From: Thermoplasmata archaeon
Lineage (GTDB): Archaea > Thermoplasmatota > Thermoplasmata > Lutacidiplasmatales > UBA184
Assembly: GCA_021819135.1 (NCBI GenBank)
Contig: JAKASE010000002.1
Location: forward strand, 1-64,000
Reading direction: 5' to 3'
DNA: 64,000 bases
In this document: positions 7,484 to 16,761 of the stretch, piece by piece
Layout: every line of letters begins with the position of its first letter
Position numbering within the stretch: position 1 is the stretch's first letter
Notes under the pieces: generated by a model
Database searches by the model: none
What the model was told of the DNA's origin: nothing
Seen by the model: only the letters and a program-made list of their open reading frames with translations
Made by a program: the position numbers and the translations under genes

Positions 7484-9705
7484 CCGGCCCCCTCCGTCCG
7501 GACCTCGCCGAGAAGCTCGCCGGGGCCGCGGGATACGGGGTCGACCTCGACGTCCCCGGCATGCTCTGGGGCGCGCTCGTCCTCGCCCCGGTCGCCCACG
7601 GACGACTCACCGGGGTCGACCTCGCGCCCGCGCGGGCGCTCCCGGGGGTCGTCGCCATCGGGGCGGAGGACCTGCCCCGCCTGCTTCCCGGTCGAGAAGG
7701 CGACCGCGAGCGACCGGCATTCCCGACCGACACGATCGTCTACCGGAACCAGCCGGTGGCGGCCGTCGCCGCGCCGACCCTCGCGCGGGCCCGGGAGGCG
7801 GCGCGGGCCGTGACCGTGCATGTCGAGCCGCTCCCCGCCGTCGTCGACGTGGAGAGCCGGTTCCCCGACTGGCCAGGACCGGAGGCCGCCGGACGGCCCG
7901 AGATCGCGGCCCACGTCCGCGCCCGCCACGGGGACGTTGAGGCCGCGTTCCGCGACGCCGGCACCGTCGTGCGCGAGATCTACCGTACCGCGAGCGTCCA
8001 TCCGGTCGCCCTCGAGCCGCACGCGTGCGTCGCGGACGTGGAGGGGGACCGCTGGCACGTCCGGACCTCCACCCAGAGCCCGTTCGGGGTACGGGAGGAC
8101 GTCGCATCGATCCTCGGGCTCCCCGAGTCATCGATCGTGGTCGAGGGCACGTGGGTCGGGGGCGGCTTCGGAGGCAAGGGGGCCTCGTTCGTCGAACCGT
8201 GGGCCCTGCTCCTCGCGAAGGCCGCCGGACGGCCCGTGCGGCTCGCCCTCACCTACCGGGAGGAGTTCCTCCTCGGACGGACGACCCTCCCCGCGGTCGT
8301 GCGCATGGAGACCGCGGTCCGCGACGGACGGATCACGGCGCGGCGCGTCCGGCTGCTCCTCGACGTCGGCACCTCGTTGCCCGGCCGGGATTTCACGACC
8401 GGTTACTCGATCGGGTTCCTCCTGGGGCCGTACCGGACGCCGGTGTTCGAGGTCGAGGGGTACGCCGTGCGGACGAACAAGCCGCCGTTCGGGCCGCACC
8501 GGGCCCCGTTCGCCCCCCAGTGCGCGTTCATGGTCGAGTCGCATCTCGAGCACGTCGCGCGCGAGGCGGGGCTCGACCCGCTCGCGTTCAAGGCCGACCA
8601 TCTCTGGCAGGAGGGAGACACGACCCCGCTCGGACAACCGGTGCTCCCCTTCGGGCTCCGGACCGCGTTCGAGGCGGCGCGCGGGCTGGCGGCGGAGTGG
8701 CGACGCTCGGCCCCGCCCGGGCACGGCATCGGGGTCGGGGTCGGCTTCTGGTCGACGTCGACCGGAGCCGGAGGCGAGGCGCGCGTGACCCTGACCCCCG
8801 AGGGGATCCGGATCGACCAGGCGGAGCGCGACATCGGCAGCGGGAGCGTCCTGGTCGGCCTCGCCGCGGTGGCGGAGCGCCGGAGCCACCTTCCGCGCGA
8901 GCGGATCCGGGTCGCGTACGCCGACACCGCCCACGCCCCGTACGACGCCGGCGTCTTCGGCAGCCGGACGGTCGGGGCCCTCGGCCGGGCGGTCGATGAG
9001 GCGCTCGTCGAGATCCTCGGTCGCCTCGGCGCCCGCCTCGCGGCGCGGGGGCCGGTCACGCTCGGGGTCGAGGACGGCGAGGTCGTGGTCCGGGCCGACG
9101 GCGGGTCGAGACCGCTCCGGGCGCTCGTCACCCCCGAGGAGGAGCGCGCGGGAGGGCTCACCGCGAGCGGGAAGCACTACGGCCGGTCGGGCGTGATCGA
9201 CGAGCATCGTGTGCTCGATGGCACGTTCTACGCGTACACCGACTTCACCGGCGCGGCGCACGTCGCCGAGGTCGCGGTCGACCGCGATACCGGGTCCGTC
9301 CGGGTCGTCCGGTACGCCGCCTTCCACGACGTCGGGACGGTCATCGACCCGTTCACGGCGCGCGCCCAGGTCGAGGGCGGTGTCGGGATGGGGATCGGGA
9401 CCGCGCTCACCGAGGAGGCGATCTGGTCGCCGGAGGGGCGGCTCGTGAATCCCGGGCTCCTCGACTACCGGATCCCGACGCTCGGGGAGGTCCCCCCGAT
9501 CGACGTGACGTTCGTCGAGGGGTTCCGGGGCGCCGGCCCGTTCGGCGCGAAGGGTCTCGGCGAGCCGCCGATCATCCCGGTGCCGGCGACGATCGCCTCT
9601 GCGGTGCGGGATGCGGTCGGCGCCCACGTCACCGAGCTGCCGCTCAATCCCGAACGGGTCACGCGAGCGTTAAGCCGAACGAACGGTACCGAACAGGGGC
9701 CATGA
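7480..9705 (+). CDS. Molybdenum hydroxylase large, molybdopterin-binding subunit
   Basis: 741 aa catalytic subunit. The order is an N-terminal aldehyde oxidase a/b hammerhead, then the Mo-pterin domains with GGGFGGKGASFVEPW, the active-site loop GPHRAPFAPQCAF, and near the C-terminus GAKGLGEPPIIPVPAT, which carries the catalytic Glu. The loop differs from the Cys-containing AYRCSFR of true CO dehydrogenase (CoxL), so CO oxidation is unlikely; the Arg there recalls the xanthine dehydrogenase loop. Substrate is undecided between purines, aldehydes and N-heterocycles. ATG 7480 overlaps the CoxS-like stop. The next gene is PurP, which makes a purine-related substrate worth considering. Confidence 0.9.
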   Translation: MTGPLRPDLAEKLAGAAGYGVDLDVPGMLWGALVLAPVAHGRLTGVDLAPARALPGVVAIGAEDLPRLLPGREGDRERPAFPTDTIVYRNQPVAAVAAPTLARAREAARAVTVHVEPLPAVVDVESRFPDWPGPEAAGRPEIAAHVRARHGDVEAAFRDAGTVVREIYRTASVHPVALEPHACVADVEGDRWHVRTSTQSPFGVREDVASILGLPESSIVVEGTWVGGGFGGKGASFVEPWALLLAKAAGRPVRLALTYREEFLLGRTTLPAVVRMETAVRDGRITARRVRLLLDVGTSLPGRDFTTGYSIGFLLGPYRTPVFEVEGYAVRTNKPPFGPHRAPFAPQCAFMVESHLEHVAREAGLDPLAFKADHLWQEGDTTPLGQPVLPFGLRTAFEAARGLAAEWRRSAPPGHGIGVGVGFWSTSTGAGGEARVTLTPEGIRIDQAERDIGSGSVLVGLAAVAERRSHLPRERIRVAYADTAHAPYDAGVFGSRTVGALGRAVDEALVEILGRLGARLAARGPVTLGVEDGEVVVRADGGSRPLRALVTPEEERAGGLTASGKHYGRSGVIDEHRVLDGTFYAYTDFTGAAHVAEVAVDRDTGSVRVVRYAAFHDVGTVIDPFTARAQVEGGVGMGIGTALTEEAIWSPEGRLVNPGLLDYRIPTLGEVPPIDVTFVEGFRGAGPFGAKGLGEPPIIPVPATIASAVRDAVGAHVTELPLNPERVTRALSRTNGTEQGP

Positions 9706-10859
9706 CGCTCCCGATCGCGGAGGCCCGGGCGCTGGTCGACGCGTATCCCCGATCGCCGACCGTTGCCGCGGTCGGCTCCCACTCCGCGCTCGACATCGCG
9801 GACGGCGCGGTCACCGAGGGGCTGGCGAGCCTGGTCCTCGCCCAGGCCGGACGCGAATCGACGTATGCCCAGTACTTCCGGACGACCCGGGACCATGCGG
9901 GAGGCCGCCGTCGGGGGTGCGTCGACGATGTCTGGACCTACCCGAAGTTCGCCGACCTCGCCTCCCCCCCATCGCAGCAGCGCCTGCGGGACCACGGGGT
10001 GCTCCTGGTCCCGAACCGGGCGCTGAGCTCCTACGTCCCCCTCTCGACGATCGAGGAGGAGCTCCGCGTCCCGATCGTCGGCTCCCGCGCGCTCCTGCGG
10101 ATCGAGGAGCGGTCCGAGCGGGAGAACTACTACACGCTGCTCGAGTCCGCGGCGATCCCGGTCCCGAAGGCGGTCCCCGACCCGAAGGCGATCGACCGGC
10201 TCGTGATGGTCAAGCTCCCGCACGCGAAGCGGCGGCTCGAGCGCGGCTTCTTCACGGCGGCGAGCCCCGAGGAGTACCGGACGAAGAGCGACGGTATGCA
10301 GCGGCGGGGCACGATCACCGCCGAGGACCTCGCGCACGCCCGGATCGAGGAGTACGTGATCGGGCCGGTCTTCAACTTCAACTTCTTCTTCTCTCCGCTC
10401 GTGCCGCGGGCGCGGGGGCTCGAGCTCCTCGGCGTGGACGAACGGCGGGAGAGCAACCTCGATGGCCTCGTCCGGATCCCGGCGGCCCAGCAGCTCGAGC
10501 TCCCCGAGGCCGACCGGGTCCCCCTCCTCACCGTCGTCGGGCACGGGACGCTCACGGTCCGCGAATCGATCCTCGAGGACGTCTTCCGCATGGGGGAGAA
10601 GTTCGTCGACGCGGCGGCCCGGCGCTATCCGCCCGGCATCCTCGGGCCGTTCTGCCTGCAGACGTGCATCGATCGGGACGGCCTCCCCACGGTCTTCGAC
10701 GTCGCCGCGCGGATCGGCGGGGGGACGAACATCCATCTCGGGCTCGGGCACCCGTACGGGAACGCGCTCTGGCGGATGCCGATGAGCACGGGCCGTCGCA
10801 TCGCCCTCGAGATCCGCCACGCCATCGATTCCGGTCGACTGAAGGAGATCATCACATGA
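9702..10859 (+). CDS. purP: FAICAR synthetase, formate-dependent (PurP)
   Basis: 385 aa. The N-terminal VGSHSALDIADGA, VLLVPNRALSSYV and VPIVGSRALLR blocks, and the ATP-grasp end with CIDRDGLPTVFDVAARIGGG, match archaeal PurP. The enzyme converts AICAR to FAICAR using ATP and free formate in late purine biosynthesis, replacing the folate-dependent PurH step. ATG 9702 overlaps the Mo-subunit stop and its own stop overlaps gcvT. Linkage to a Mo hydroxylase is unusual. No other pur gene is in the window. Confidence 0.93.
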   Translation: MTLPIAEARALVDAYPRSPTVAAVGSHSALDIADGAVTEGLASLVLAQAGRESTYAQYFRTTRDHAGGRRRGCVDDVWTYPKFADLASPPSQQRLRDHGVLLVPNRALSSYVPLSTIEEELRVPIVGSRALLRIEERSERENYYTLLESAAIPVPKAVPDPKAIDRLVMVKLPHAKRRLERGFFTAASPEEYRTKSDGMQRRGTITAEDLAHARIEEYVIGPVFNFNFFFSPLVPRARGLELLGVDERRESNLDGLVRIPAAQQLELPEADRVPLLTVVGHGTLTVRESILEDVFRMGEKFVDAAARRYPPGILGPFCLQTCIDRDGLPTVFDVAARIGGGTNIHLGLGHPYGNALWRMPMSTGRRIALEIRHAIDSGRLKEIIT

Positions 10860-12043
10860 ACGAGGCCACGCCGATCGCCGCACCCGCGAGTCCGCTGAAG
10901 CACACCCCGCTCTACGACTTCCACCGCCGCCACGGCGCCCACCTCGTGCCGTTCGCCGGCTTCGAGATGCCCCTCTACTACTCGAGCATCCTCGCCGAGC
11001 ACCGGGCCGTCCGCGCGTCGGTCGGCCTGTTCGACGTCTCCCACATGGGGATCCTGACCGTGGAGGGCGGTCGGGCGGGCGAGCTTCTGAGCCGCCGGAC
11101 GACGGCGAACGTCCCCTCCCTCGTGCCGGGCCAGGTCCGCTACACGTTCCTGCTCGAGTCGACCGGGTTCATCGTCGACGACCTCCTCGTGAGCCGGCTC
11201 GACGCGGGCGGGGACCTCGCCCACGCGTTCGGGGTCGTCCCCAACGCGAGCCGGGCGGACGAGATCGAGGAGATCCTCCGCCAGCACCGTGCGCCCGACA
11301 CGCGGATCGGCCGCTGGAACGCGAAGTCGGCGCTCCTCGCCCTCCAGGGACCCGGTTCCCGCACGATGCTCGAGACCCTCTACGGGTGGGACCTCTCGAA
11401 GCTCGGCTTCTACCACGTCGCGTTCTTCCCCGCGTCGGGCTCCGCCGACCGAACGGGAAAGCTCGGCCTGCCGTTCCCGGGCGCGCTCGGCGACTGGGTC
11501 ATGGTGAGCCGCACCGGCTACACCGGCGAGCTCGGCTACGAGCTCTTCGTCCCCCCGGGGGACGCGGACCCGCTCGCGGAGCGACTCTTGGCGGCGGGCG
11601 CGGTCCCCTGCGGACTCGGCGCCCGGGACACCCTGCGTCTCGAGAAGGGCTACCTGCTCAGCGGGCAGGAGTTCCACCGGGACCACACCCCCCTCGAGGC
11701 GGGGCAGGACCGTTTCGTCGATTTCGACCACGACTTCGTCGGCCGGCCCACGCTCGAGAAGGAGCACCGCGAAGGCCCCGCCCGCCGCCTCGTCGGCATC
11801 GAGGTCACCGAGCCGGGAGCGATCCCCCGGCACGGGACCCCCGTCCGGGTGGACGGGAAGGTCGTCACCGAGGCGACGAGCGGCGTCCTTTCCCCGATCC
11901 TCGGCAAGGGGATCGCCCTCGCCTACCTGCCGAAGGGGCACACCGGGGTCGGCACCGCGGTGACGCTCGACCTCCGGGGCCGGGAGGTCCCGGGGACGGT
12001 CGTCGCCCTCCCGTTCCTCCGGTCCGCTCCGCCGCGCGCCTAA
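10856..12043 (+). CDS. gcvT: Glycine cleavage T-protein / aminomethyltransferase
   Basis: 395 aa, GcvT fold. Landmarks: HLVPFAGFEMPLYY, LFDVSHMGILTVEG, SRTGYTGELGYELFV and the C-terminal domain with GVLSPILGKGIALAYL. T-protein takes the aminomethyl group from H-protein and makes methylene-tetrahydrofolate (or a pterin analogue) plus ammonia. GcvH and GcvP are not in the window, so a different aminomethyl or methyl donor cannot be excluded. Last gene of the overlapping operon; ATG 10856 overlaps the purP stop. Its TAA lies inside the TATA element of the next gene. Confidence 0.93.
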   Translation: MNEATPIAAPASPLKHTPLYDFHRRHGAHLVPFAGFEMPLYYSSILAEHRAVRASVGLFDVSHMGILTVEGGRAGELLSRRTTANVPSLVPGQVRYTFLLESTGFIVDDLLVSRLDAGGDLAHAFGVVPNASRADEIEEILRQHRAPDTRIGRWNAKSALLALQGPGSRTMLETLYGWDLSKLGFYHVAFFPASGSADRTGKLGLPFPGALGDWVMVSRTGYTGELGYELFVPPGDADPLAERLLAAGAVPCGLGARDTLRLEKGYLLSGQEFHRDHTPLEAGQDRFVDFDHDFVGRPTLEKEHREGPARRLVGIEVTEPGAIPRHGTPVRVDGKVVTEATSGVLSPILGKGIALAYLPKGHTGVGTAVTLDLRGREVPGTVVALPFLRSAPPRA

Positions 12044-12050
12044 ATACTCG
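12041..12050 (+). promoter_or_regulatory. TATA element overlapping the gcvT stop codon
   Basis: TAAATACTCG begins with the gcvT TAA and lies about 32 nt upstream of the ATG at 12078. The intergenic gap is only 34 bp, so the signalling ATPase gene probably has its own start despite following gcvT closely. Confidence 0.5.
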
Positions 12051-12077
12051 GACCTCCCCATCTATCCGGGCAACGCC

Positions 12078-14477
12078 ATGGCGGCCGAGTCCGGGGACGG
12101 CCGCCCGTTCGTCGGTCGCGCGGAGGCGGTGGACGCCCTCTACCGACGGTTCGAGGACGCACGGGCGGGCAGCGGAGGGGTGACGCTCCTGGTGGGTCCC
12201 ACCGGGGTCGGCAAGTCGACCCTGGTCGCCGAGCTCGTCCGGACGATGCGTCGCCGCGGCGCCCAGGTCCTGGTCGGGCGGGCCCCCCCGCTCGATGCGC
12301 CTCCCCCGTTCCTATTGATCCGCTCGGCGCTCGAGGAGGCCCGGGGGGACGCCCGGCCCGCCGGTGGCGTGGTCCCCGGGGGAGCGGGCCGGGACGGGTT
12401 CCTGATCGGGTTCGCCCCGCGCCTCGATGACGGCGCGCTCTCCTCGCCGGTCGAGATCGAGGAGCGTCTCCTCTCCGCGCTCGGCGAGGCCGACGAACGG
12501 GGGGAGTCGGTCCGCGACCCGCTCTGGATGGGGATCACCGAGCAGTTCGTCGAGTTCACCCGGCGGGGGCCGACCGTGCTGGTCCTCGAGGACCTCCACC
12601 GGAGCGACGAGCCGAGCCTCGAGGCCCTCGAGTTCCTCGCCCGCCAGATGCAGAACCGCCCGCTCTGGATCGTGGCGACGACCCGCCCGTTCGAGGCGCT
12701 CTCCGCCTCCCGCCGGTCCCGCCTCGAGGCGCTCGAGGCCGCAACGCGCGCCCGCCGGATCCTCCTGCGACCGCTCTCGTCCGACGAGGTCGCCCACTTC
12801 CTCCGGATGCGGGAACCGGATCGGGAGTTCTCCCCGGAGGAGGTCGCCCGGCGGTTCAGCGAGACCGGCGGGATCCCGCTCCTCCTCGAGCAGTTCGACC
12901 GCCGGGCGATCGGCCACGCGCCCGGAGCGCCGGTCGAGAGCGGCGCGGCCGAGCCCGGCCCTCCGCTCTCCGAGGAGGAGGAACGGACCCTCGCGCTCGC
13001 GGCGGTCCTCCGGGCGGAGTTCCCGTTCTCGCTCCTGCTCCGGGCCTCCGGCGAGGAGGAAGAGCGGCTCGCCGAGGTCGTCGACCGGCTCGTCAACCGC
13101 GGCCTCCTCATCGAGCGCCCGGGAGAGGTCCTCGCGTTCGGGGACGACCGCCGCCGGGAAGCGATCTACGACGCGCTCACCGAGAGCCGGTGCCGTCTCC
13201 TCCACCGGAAGGCCGGGGAGGCGCTCGAGGCGATGGGCAGCGCCGACATCGAGACGATCTACGCCCTCGCGCGCCACTTCTATCTCGGCCGCCTCGACGA
13301 GAAGTCGCTCCAGTACAACCGCGCGGCCGCCGAGATCGCCGAGCGGGCGTTCTCCCCCGAGTTCGCCCGCGACCACCTCGGTCGGGCCCTCGAGAGCCAC
13401 CGCCGCATCCGTCCGGAGGACGCCGACGGCGAGGCGGAGATCCTTCTCGAGATCGCCCAGCAGGCCGACCACCTCGGCCAGCTCAAGGAGGCCGAGGACC
13501 TCCTGCGGGAGCACCTCGGCCGGCGGGAGGTCGCCGCGCGGATCTCGCCCCATGTCCGCGCGCTGCTCGAGCTCTACCTCGCGCAGGTCCTCACGGACCG
13601 CGGCGAGTGGGCCGCCGCGGAGGCGGCGATCGAGCGGGTCGTGGCCTCGATCGACCTCGCCCATCACCCGCTCGTCCGGCTCGGCTTCCACCGCCTGCGC
13701 GGCGAGGCGCTCTACTACCAGGGCCGCTACGCGGACTCGCTTGCCGAGCATTCCGAGGAGCTCCGTCTCGCCCGGGAGACCGGCAACGAGCGGGCGACCG
13801 CGCTCGCGCTCGTGCGCCGCGGCTACGTCCTCGCGATGCAGGGCCAGGAGGAGGGGGCGATGGCCGAGGCCCGGGACGCGGCCCAGATCCTCGAGCGGCT
13901 CGGGGACGTCCGCGAGGCGGCCCAGGCCCATCTGTTCCTCGGGGTCGTGATCGCGGGGAACCCGTCGCCGACCCCGCGGTACGCCGAGGCGTCGGCCGAG
14001 TTCGCCGAGGCGATCCGTCTCGCGGAGAAGGCGCACGACTCGCGGCGGGTCGGCTGGGCCCTGTTCAACTCGGCCGACATCCTGCGCGAGGTCGGCCGCC
14101 TCGATGAGGCCGCCGAGCGGAGCCAGCGGGCCCGGGAGATCCTCGAGCGGCTCGGCGACCGGTTCGGCCTGGTCCAGTCGATGATCGTCCTCGGGAAGAT
14201 CGAGCTCGACCGGGGCGAGTACGACCGGGCCGAGGCGGACCTGCTCGACGCCTACCGGCTCGTCCGGGAGCTCCGGGCCCCCGCCGACGAGGTCGACGTC
14301 GTCCTCCGCCTCGCCCAGCTCTCCTACGCCCGGGGAGACGCGGCGACCACCCGTCGCCGCCTCGCCGACCTCGAGCACCAGAACCTGCCGGCGCTCCGTC
14401 CCGACGTCGTGCCGGACTTCGAGCGCCTCAAGCGGGCGTTCGCTCGGAAGGAGGGGGAGGGTGGCCCGCCGTCGTAG
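12078..14477 (+). CDS. AAA ATPase with TPR-like repeats (STAND-type signalling protein)
   Basis: 799 aa. An N-terminal FVGRAEAVDAL entry motif is followed by Walker A GPTGVGKST (residues 40-48) and Walker B TVLVLEDLHRSDEPS (about 164-178), the arrangement of MalT/AAA_16 NTPases. Residues from about 400 to the end are alpha-helical TPR-like repeats (for example ERATALALVRRGYVLAMQG, AEKAHDSRRVGWALFNSA). No DNA-binding or effector domain is visible at either end, so its output is unknown; it may scaffold a regulatory complex. Its last 17 nt overlap nadC. Confidence 0.85.
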   Translation: MAAESGDGRPFVGRAEAVDALYRRFEDARAGSGGVTLLVGPTGVGKSTLVAELVRTMRRRGAQVLVGRAPPLDAPPPFLLIRSALEEARGDARPAGGVVPGGAGRDGFLIGFAPRLDDGALSSPVEIEERLLSALGEADERGESVRDPLWMGITEQFVEFTRRGPTVLVLEDLHRSDEPSLEALEFLARQMQNRPLWIVATTRPFEALSASRRSRLEALEAATRARRILLRPLSSDEVAHFLRMREPDREFSPEEVARRFSETGGIPLLLEQFDRRAIGHAPGAPVESGAAEPGPPLSEEEERTLALAAVLRAEFPFSLLLRASGEEEERLAEVVDRLVNRGLLIERPGEVLAFGDDRRREAIYDALTESRCRLLHRKAGEALEAMGSADIETIYALARHFYLGRLDEKSLQYNRAAAEIAERAFSPEFARDHLGRALESHRRIRPEDADGEAEILLEIAQQADHLGQLKEAEDLLREHLGRREVAARISPHVRALLELYLAQVLTDRGEWAAAEAAIERVVASIDLAHHPLVRLGFHRLRGEALYYQGRYADSLAEHSEELRLARETGNERATALALVRRGYVLAMQGQEEGAMAEARDAAQILERLGDVREAAQAHLFLGVVIAGNPSPTPRYAEASAEFAEAIRLAEKAHDSRRVGWALFNSADILREVGRLDEAAERSQRAREILERLGDRFGLVQSMIVLGKIELDRGEYDRAEADLLDAYRLVRELRAPADEVDVVLRLAQLSYARGDAATTRRRLADLEHQNLPALRPDVVPDFERLKRAFARKEGEGGPPS

Positions 14478-15339
14478 CGAGCCCGGGGTCCCCGGGATCG
14501 CCGCGCTCGCCCGCCGGGCGCTCGCCGAGGACCGGGCCGGGCGGGACCGCACGACCGCGCTCCTCTTTCCCCGCCCGATCGCGGCCGAGGGAACGGTCAC
14601 CGCCCAGGCCCCCGGGGTCCTGTCGGGGATGGCGGCCGCCCGGGCGATCGCCGACGCGCTCGGGCTCCGCGTGCGCTTCGCCCGCCCGGACGGCGCCCGG
14701 GTCCGGCCGGGGACGCGCGTCCTCACGCTCTCGGGGGATGCCCGGCGCATCCTCGCGGCCGAGCGCACGGTCCTCAATTTCCTGATGCACGCGAGCGGGG
14801 TCGCGACCGCGACCGCGCACGCCGTCCGGGCGGCCCGGGCCGCCGGGGGCGGGCTCGAGGTCTGGGCGACCCGCAAGACCCTGCCCGGCCTCCGCGACCT
14901 CGAGAAGGCCGCGGTCGTGCACGGCGGAGGCCGGCCGCACCGCCGGGACCTCTCCGATGCGGTCCTGATCAAGAACAACCACCTCGCCCTCCTCCCGATG
15001 CGAACGGCGGTCGGTCGGGCCCGCGCCCGGGCCCGGCCCGGGGAGCGGATCGAGGTCGAGGTGCGCTCGGTCGCGGAGGCGCTCGCGGCCGCCGCGGAGG
15101 GGGCCGATTTCCTCCTCCTCGACAACACGCCGCCCGCGCGCGCCGCGGCGATCGTGCGTGCGCTCGAACGGGCCGGCCGGCGCGGCCGGGTCACGCTCGA
15201 GCTCTCGGGAGGGATCACACCCGAGACCGTCGGGCGGTACCGCCGGGTCGGGGCCGACCTCGTCAGCCTGGGGGCCCTTACCCATTCCGCTCGGGCGCTC
15301 CCGTTCCACCTCACCCTGCGTCCGGTCCGGGCCGCTTAA
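14461..15339 (+). CDS. nadC: Quinolinate phosphoribosyltransferase (decarboxylating)
   Basis: 292 aa. Conserved blocks: LNFLMHASGVATAT, ATRKTLPGLRDLEKAAVVHGGG, LSDAVLIKNNHL, the IEVEVRSVAEA strand and a glycine-rich LELSGGI near the end. It converts quinolinate and PRPP to nicotinate mononucleotide, the entry to de novo NAD synthesis. The GTG at 14461 overlaps the ATPase gene by 17 nt and lies after an AG-rich stretch. nadA follows 37 nt later. Length is typical. Confidence 0.96.
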   Translation: MARRRSEPGVPGIAALARRALAEDRAGRDRTTALLFPRPIAAEGTVTAQAPGVLSGMAAARAIADALGLRVRFARPDGARVRPGTRVLTLSGDARRILAAERTVLNFLMHASGVATATAHAVRAARAAGGGLEVWATRKTLPGLRDLEKAAVVHGGGRPHRRDLSDAVLIKNNHLALLPMRTAVGRARARARPGERIEVEVRSVAEALAAAAEGADFLLLDNTPPARAAAIVRALERAGRRGRVTLELSGGITPETVGRYRRVGADLVSLGALTHSARALPFHLTLRPVRAA

Positions 15340-15376
15340 GTCGCCCCACGACCTAGAACCCCCGGAGGTTGAGGGG

Positions 15377-16282
15377 ATGACGCTCGAGGCGGAGGTGCTT
15401 CGGCTCAAGGACGAGAAGGACGCGGTCCTGCTCGCCCACAACTATCAGCGGCCCGAGGTCCAGGACCTCGCGGATTTCGTCGGGGACTCGCTGTACCTGT
15501 CCCGGAAGGCGATGGAGTCCGACCGCTCGGTGATCGTCTTCGCGGGCGTGCGGTTCATGGCGGAGACGGCGAAGATCCTCAACCCGACGCGGACGGTCCT
15601 GCTTCCGGACCTCAAGGCGGGGTGCGGCCTCGCCGACGCGATCACGGCCCCGCAGCTCCGGACCTGGAAGGCGGAGCACCCCGGCGCGGTGGTCGTTGCC
15701 TACATCAACACCTCGGCCGAGGTCAAGGCCGAGGCCGACTACTGCTGCACGAGCTCGAACGCGGTCAAGATCGTCGAGCAGATCCCCGCCGACCGGGAGA
15801 TCCTGTTCCTGCCGGACATGTTCCTCGGCGACTACGTGCGCCAGCGGACCGGGCGCCGGATGCACCTGTGGGTCGGGGACTGCCCCGTCCACGCGAAGCT
15901 GAGCCCTCCGGTCCTCGCGCGGGCGCGGCAGGCGCACCCCGGGGCGCCGCTCATCGCCCACCCGGAGTGCGGCTGCGCGACCCAGGCGCTCCCGCACGTC
16001 GACCGCGTCCTTTCCACCGACGGGATGCTCCGGTTCGCGGAGGAGACGCGGGCCCCGGAGGTCCTGGTCGCGACCGAGGTCGGGATCCTGCACCGGATGC
16101 ACAAGCTGAACCCGACGACCCACTTCTCCCCGATCGACGGGGGCGCGATCTGCCCGTACATGAAGGAGATCGAGCTCGAGGACGTCCGCGACTCCCTCGC
16201 CCTGGGCCGGTACGAGATCGAGGTCCCGGCCGACGTCGCATCGAAGGCCCGGCGGGCCCTCGACCGGATGGTCGCCGCGTAG
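15377..16282 (+). CDS. nadA: Quinolinate synthase A
   Basis: 301 aa. Starts MTLEAEVLRLKDEKDAVLLA then HNYQRPEVQDLADFVGDS. The three [4Fe-4S] ligands are visible in DLKAGCGLAD, HPECGCATQA and GGAICPYMKE; YINTSAEVKA is also conserved. NadA condenses iminoaspartate with dihydroxyacetone phosphate; the cluster makes it oxygen-sensitive. ATG 15377 is preceded by a GGAGG-like site (15363-15369 region). NadB or aspartate dehydrogenase is not in the window. Confidence 0.97.
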   Translation: MTLEAEVLRLKDEKDAVLLAHNYQRPEVQDLADFVGDSLYLSRKAMESDRSVIVFAGVRFMAETAKILNPTRTVLLPDLKAGCGLADAITAPQLRTWKAEHPGAVVVAYINTSAEVKAEADYCCTSSNAVKIVEQIPADREILFLPDMFLGDYVRQRTGRRMHLWVGDCPVHAKLSPPVLARARQAHPGAPLIAHPECGCATQALPHVDRVLSTDGMLRFAEETRAPEVLVATEVGILHRMHKLNPTTHFSPIDGGAICPYMKEIELEDVRDSLALGRYEIEVPADVASKARRALDRMVAA

Positions 16283-16293
16283 GCGGCACGCCG

Positions 16294-16314
16294 CCCGCCC
16301 CTCACAGGGGCGGG
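16294..16314. terminator. Bidirectional terminator hairpin between nadA and a convergent gene
   Basis: CCCGCCCCT (16294-16302), loop CAC, AGGGGCGGG (16306-16314): a perfect 9-bp stem. It sits between the ends of convergent genes and contains the stop codon (16302-16304) of the minus-strand one. Confidence 0.6.
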
Positions 16315-16658
16315 ATACGGGTCCCGGCCGGCAGGAGCGAGTAGGCGTACGCGAGGAGCCCGAGCGCCCCGAGGAAGACGGCGCCGACCGCGGCCCACGA
16401 CGGCTTGCGCGTCAGGTAGAAGTGCGGGCTCAGCGGGTTGAGCCGCGTCGACAGGAAGGAGAACCCGGAGACGAGGAGGACGACCCCGAGCACCCCCGGC
16501 GCGAGGAACGTATACTGGCCGAGGTACAGGCCCACGATCACCACCGCGACCGCGACCGGTACGGCGGCGTTCGACCGGCGGACCTCGGCCTCGGCCGCCC
16601 GGGTCGGCCGGGCGACGGGCCGCTCGTAGGCCCGGGGATACTCCCGTCCGTTCGACAC
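16302..16658 (-). CDS. Small three-helix membrane protein, function unknown
   Basis: 118 aa. A charged cytosolic N-terminus of about 30 residues is followed by hydrophobic segments near residues 32-46, 51-69 and 88-108, separated by FLSTRLNPLSPHFYLTRKPS. No family is recognised. GTG 16658 is the only good start before the hydrophobic part. It is convergent with nadA and divergent from a zinc-motif gene; no obvious TATA lies at leaderless distance. Confidence 0.6.
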   Translation of the reverse strand: MSNGREYPRAYERPVARPTRAAEAEVRRSNAAVPVAVAVVIVGLYLGQYTFLAPGVLGVVLLVSGFSFLSTRLNPLSPHFYLTRKPSWAAVGAVFLGALGLLAYAYSLLPAGTRIPPL

Positions 16659-16730
16659 GGCGGGGGGCTCGCGGACGGCCGTACATGAACCTCCGGGTCC
16701 ATCGGAAGCGGGTCCGTGTTATACGTAGCT

Positions 16731-16740
16731 CTTTTAAGGG
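16731..16740 (+). promoter_or_regulatory. TATA box for the zinc-motif gene
   Basis: CTTTTAAGGG is centred 27 nt before the ATG at 16762, the spacing expected for a leaderless archaeal mRNA. A second AT-rich stretch, GTTATAC at 16718-16724, could serve either direction. Confidence 0.55.
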
Positions 16741-16761
16741 GTACGACGTGGGCCCGGAGCG

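Noticed and set aside
7480-9705. Carbon monoxide dehydrogenase large subunit (CoxL)
   Set aside because: The active-site loop reads GPHRAPFAPQ, not the Cys-containing CoxL form I motif.
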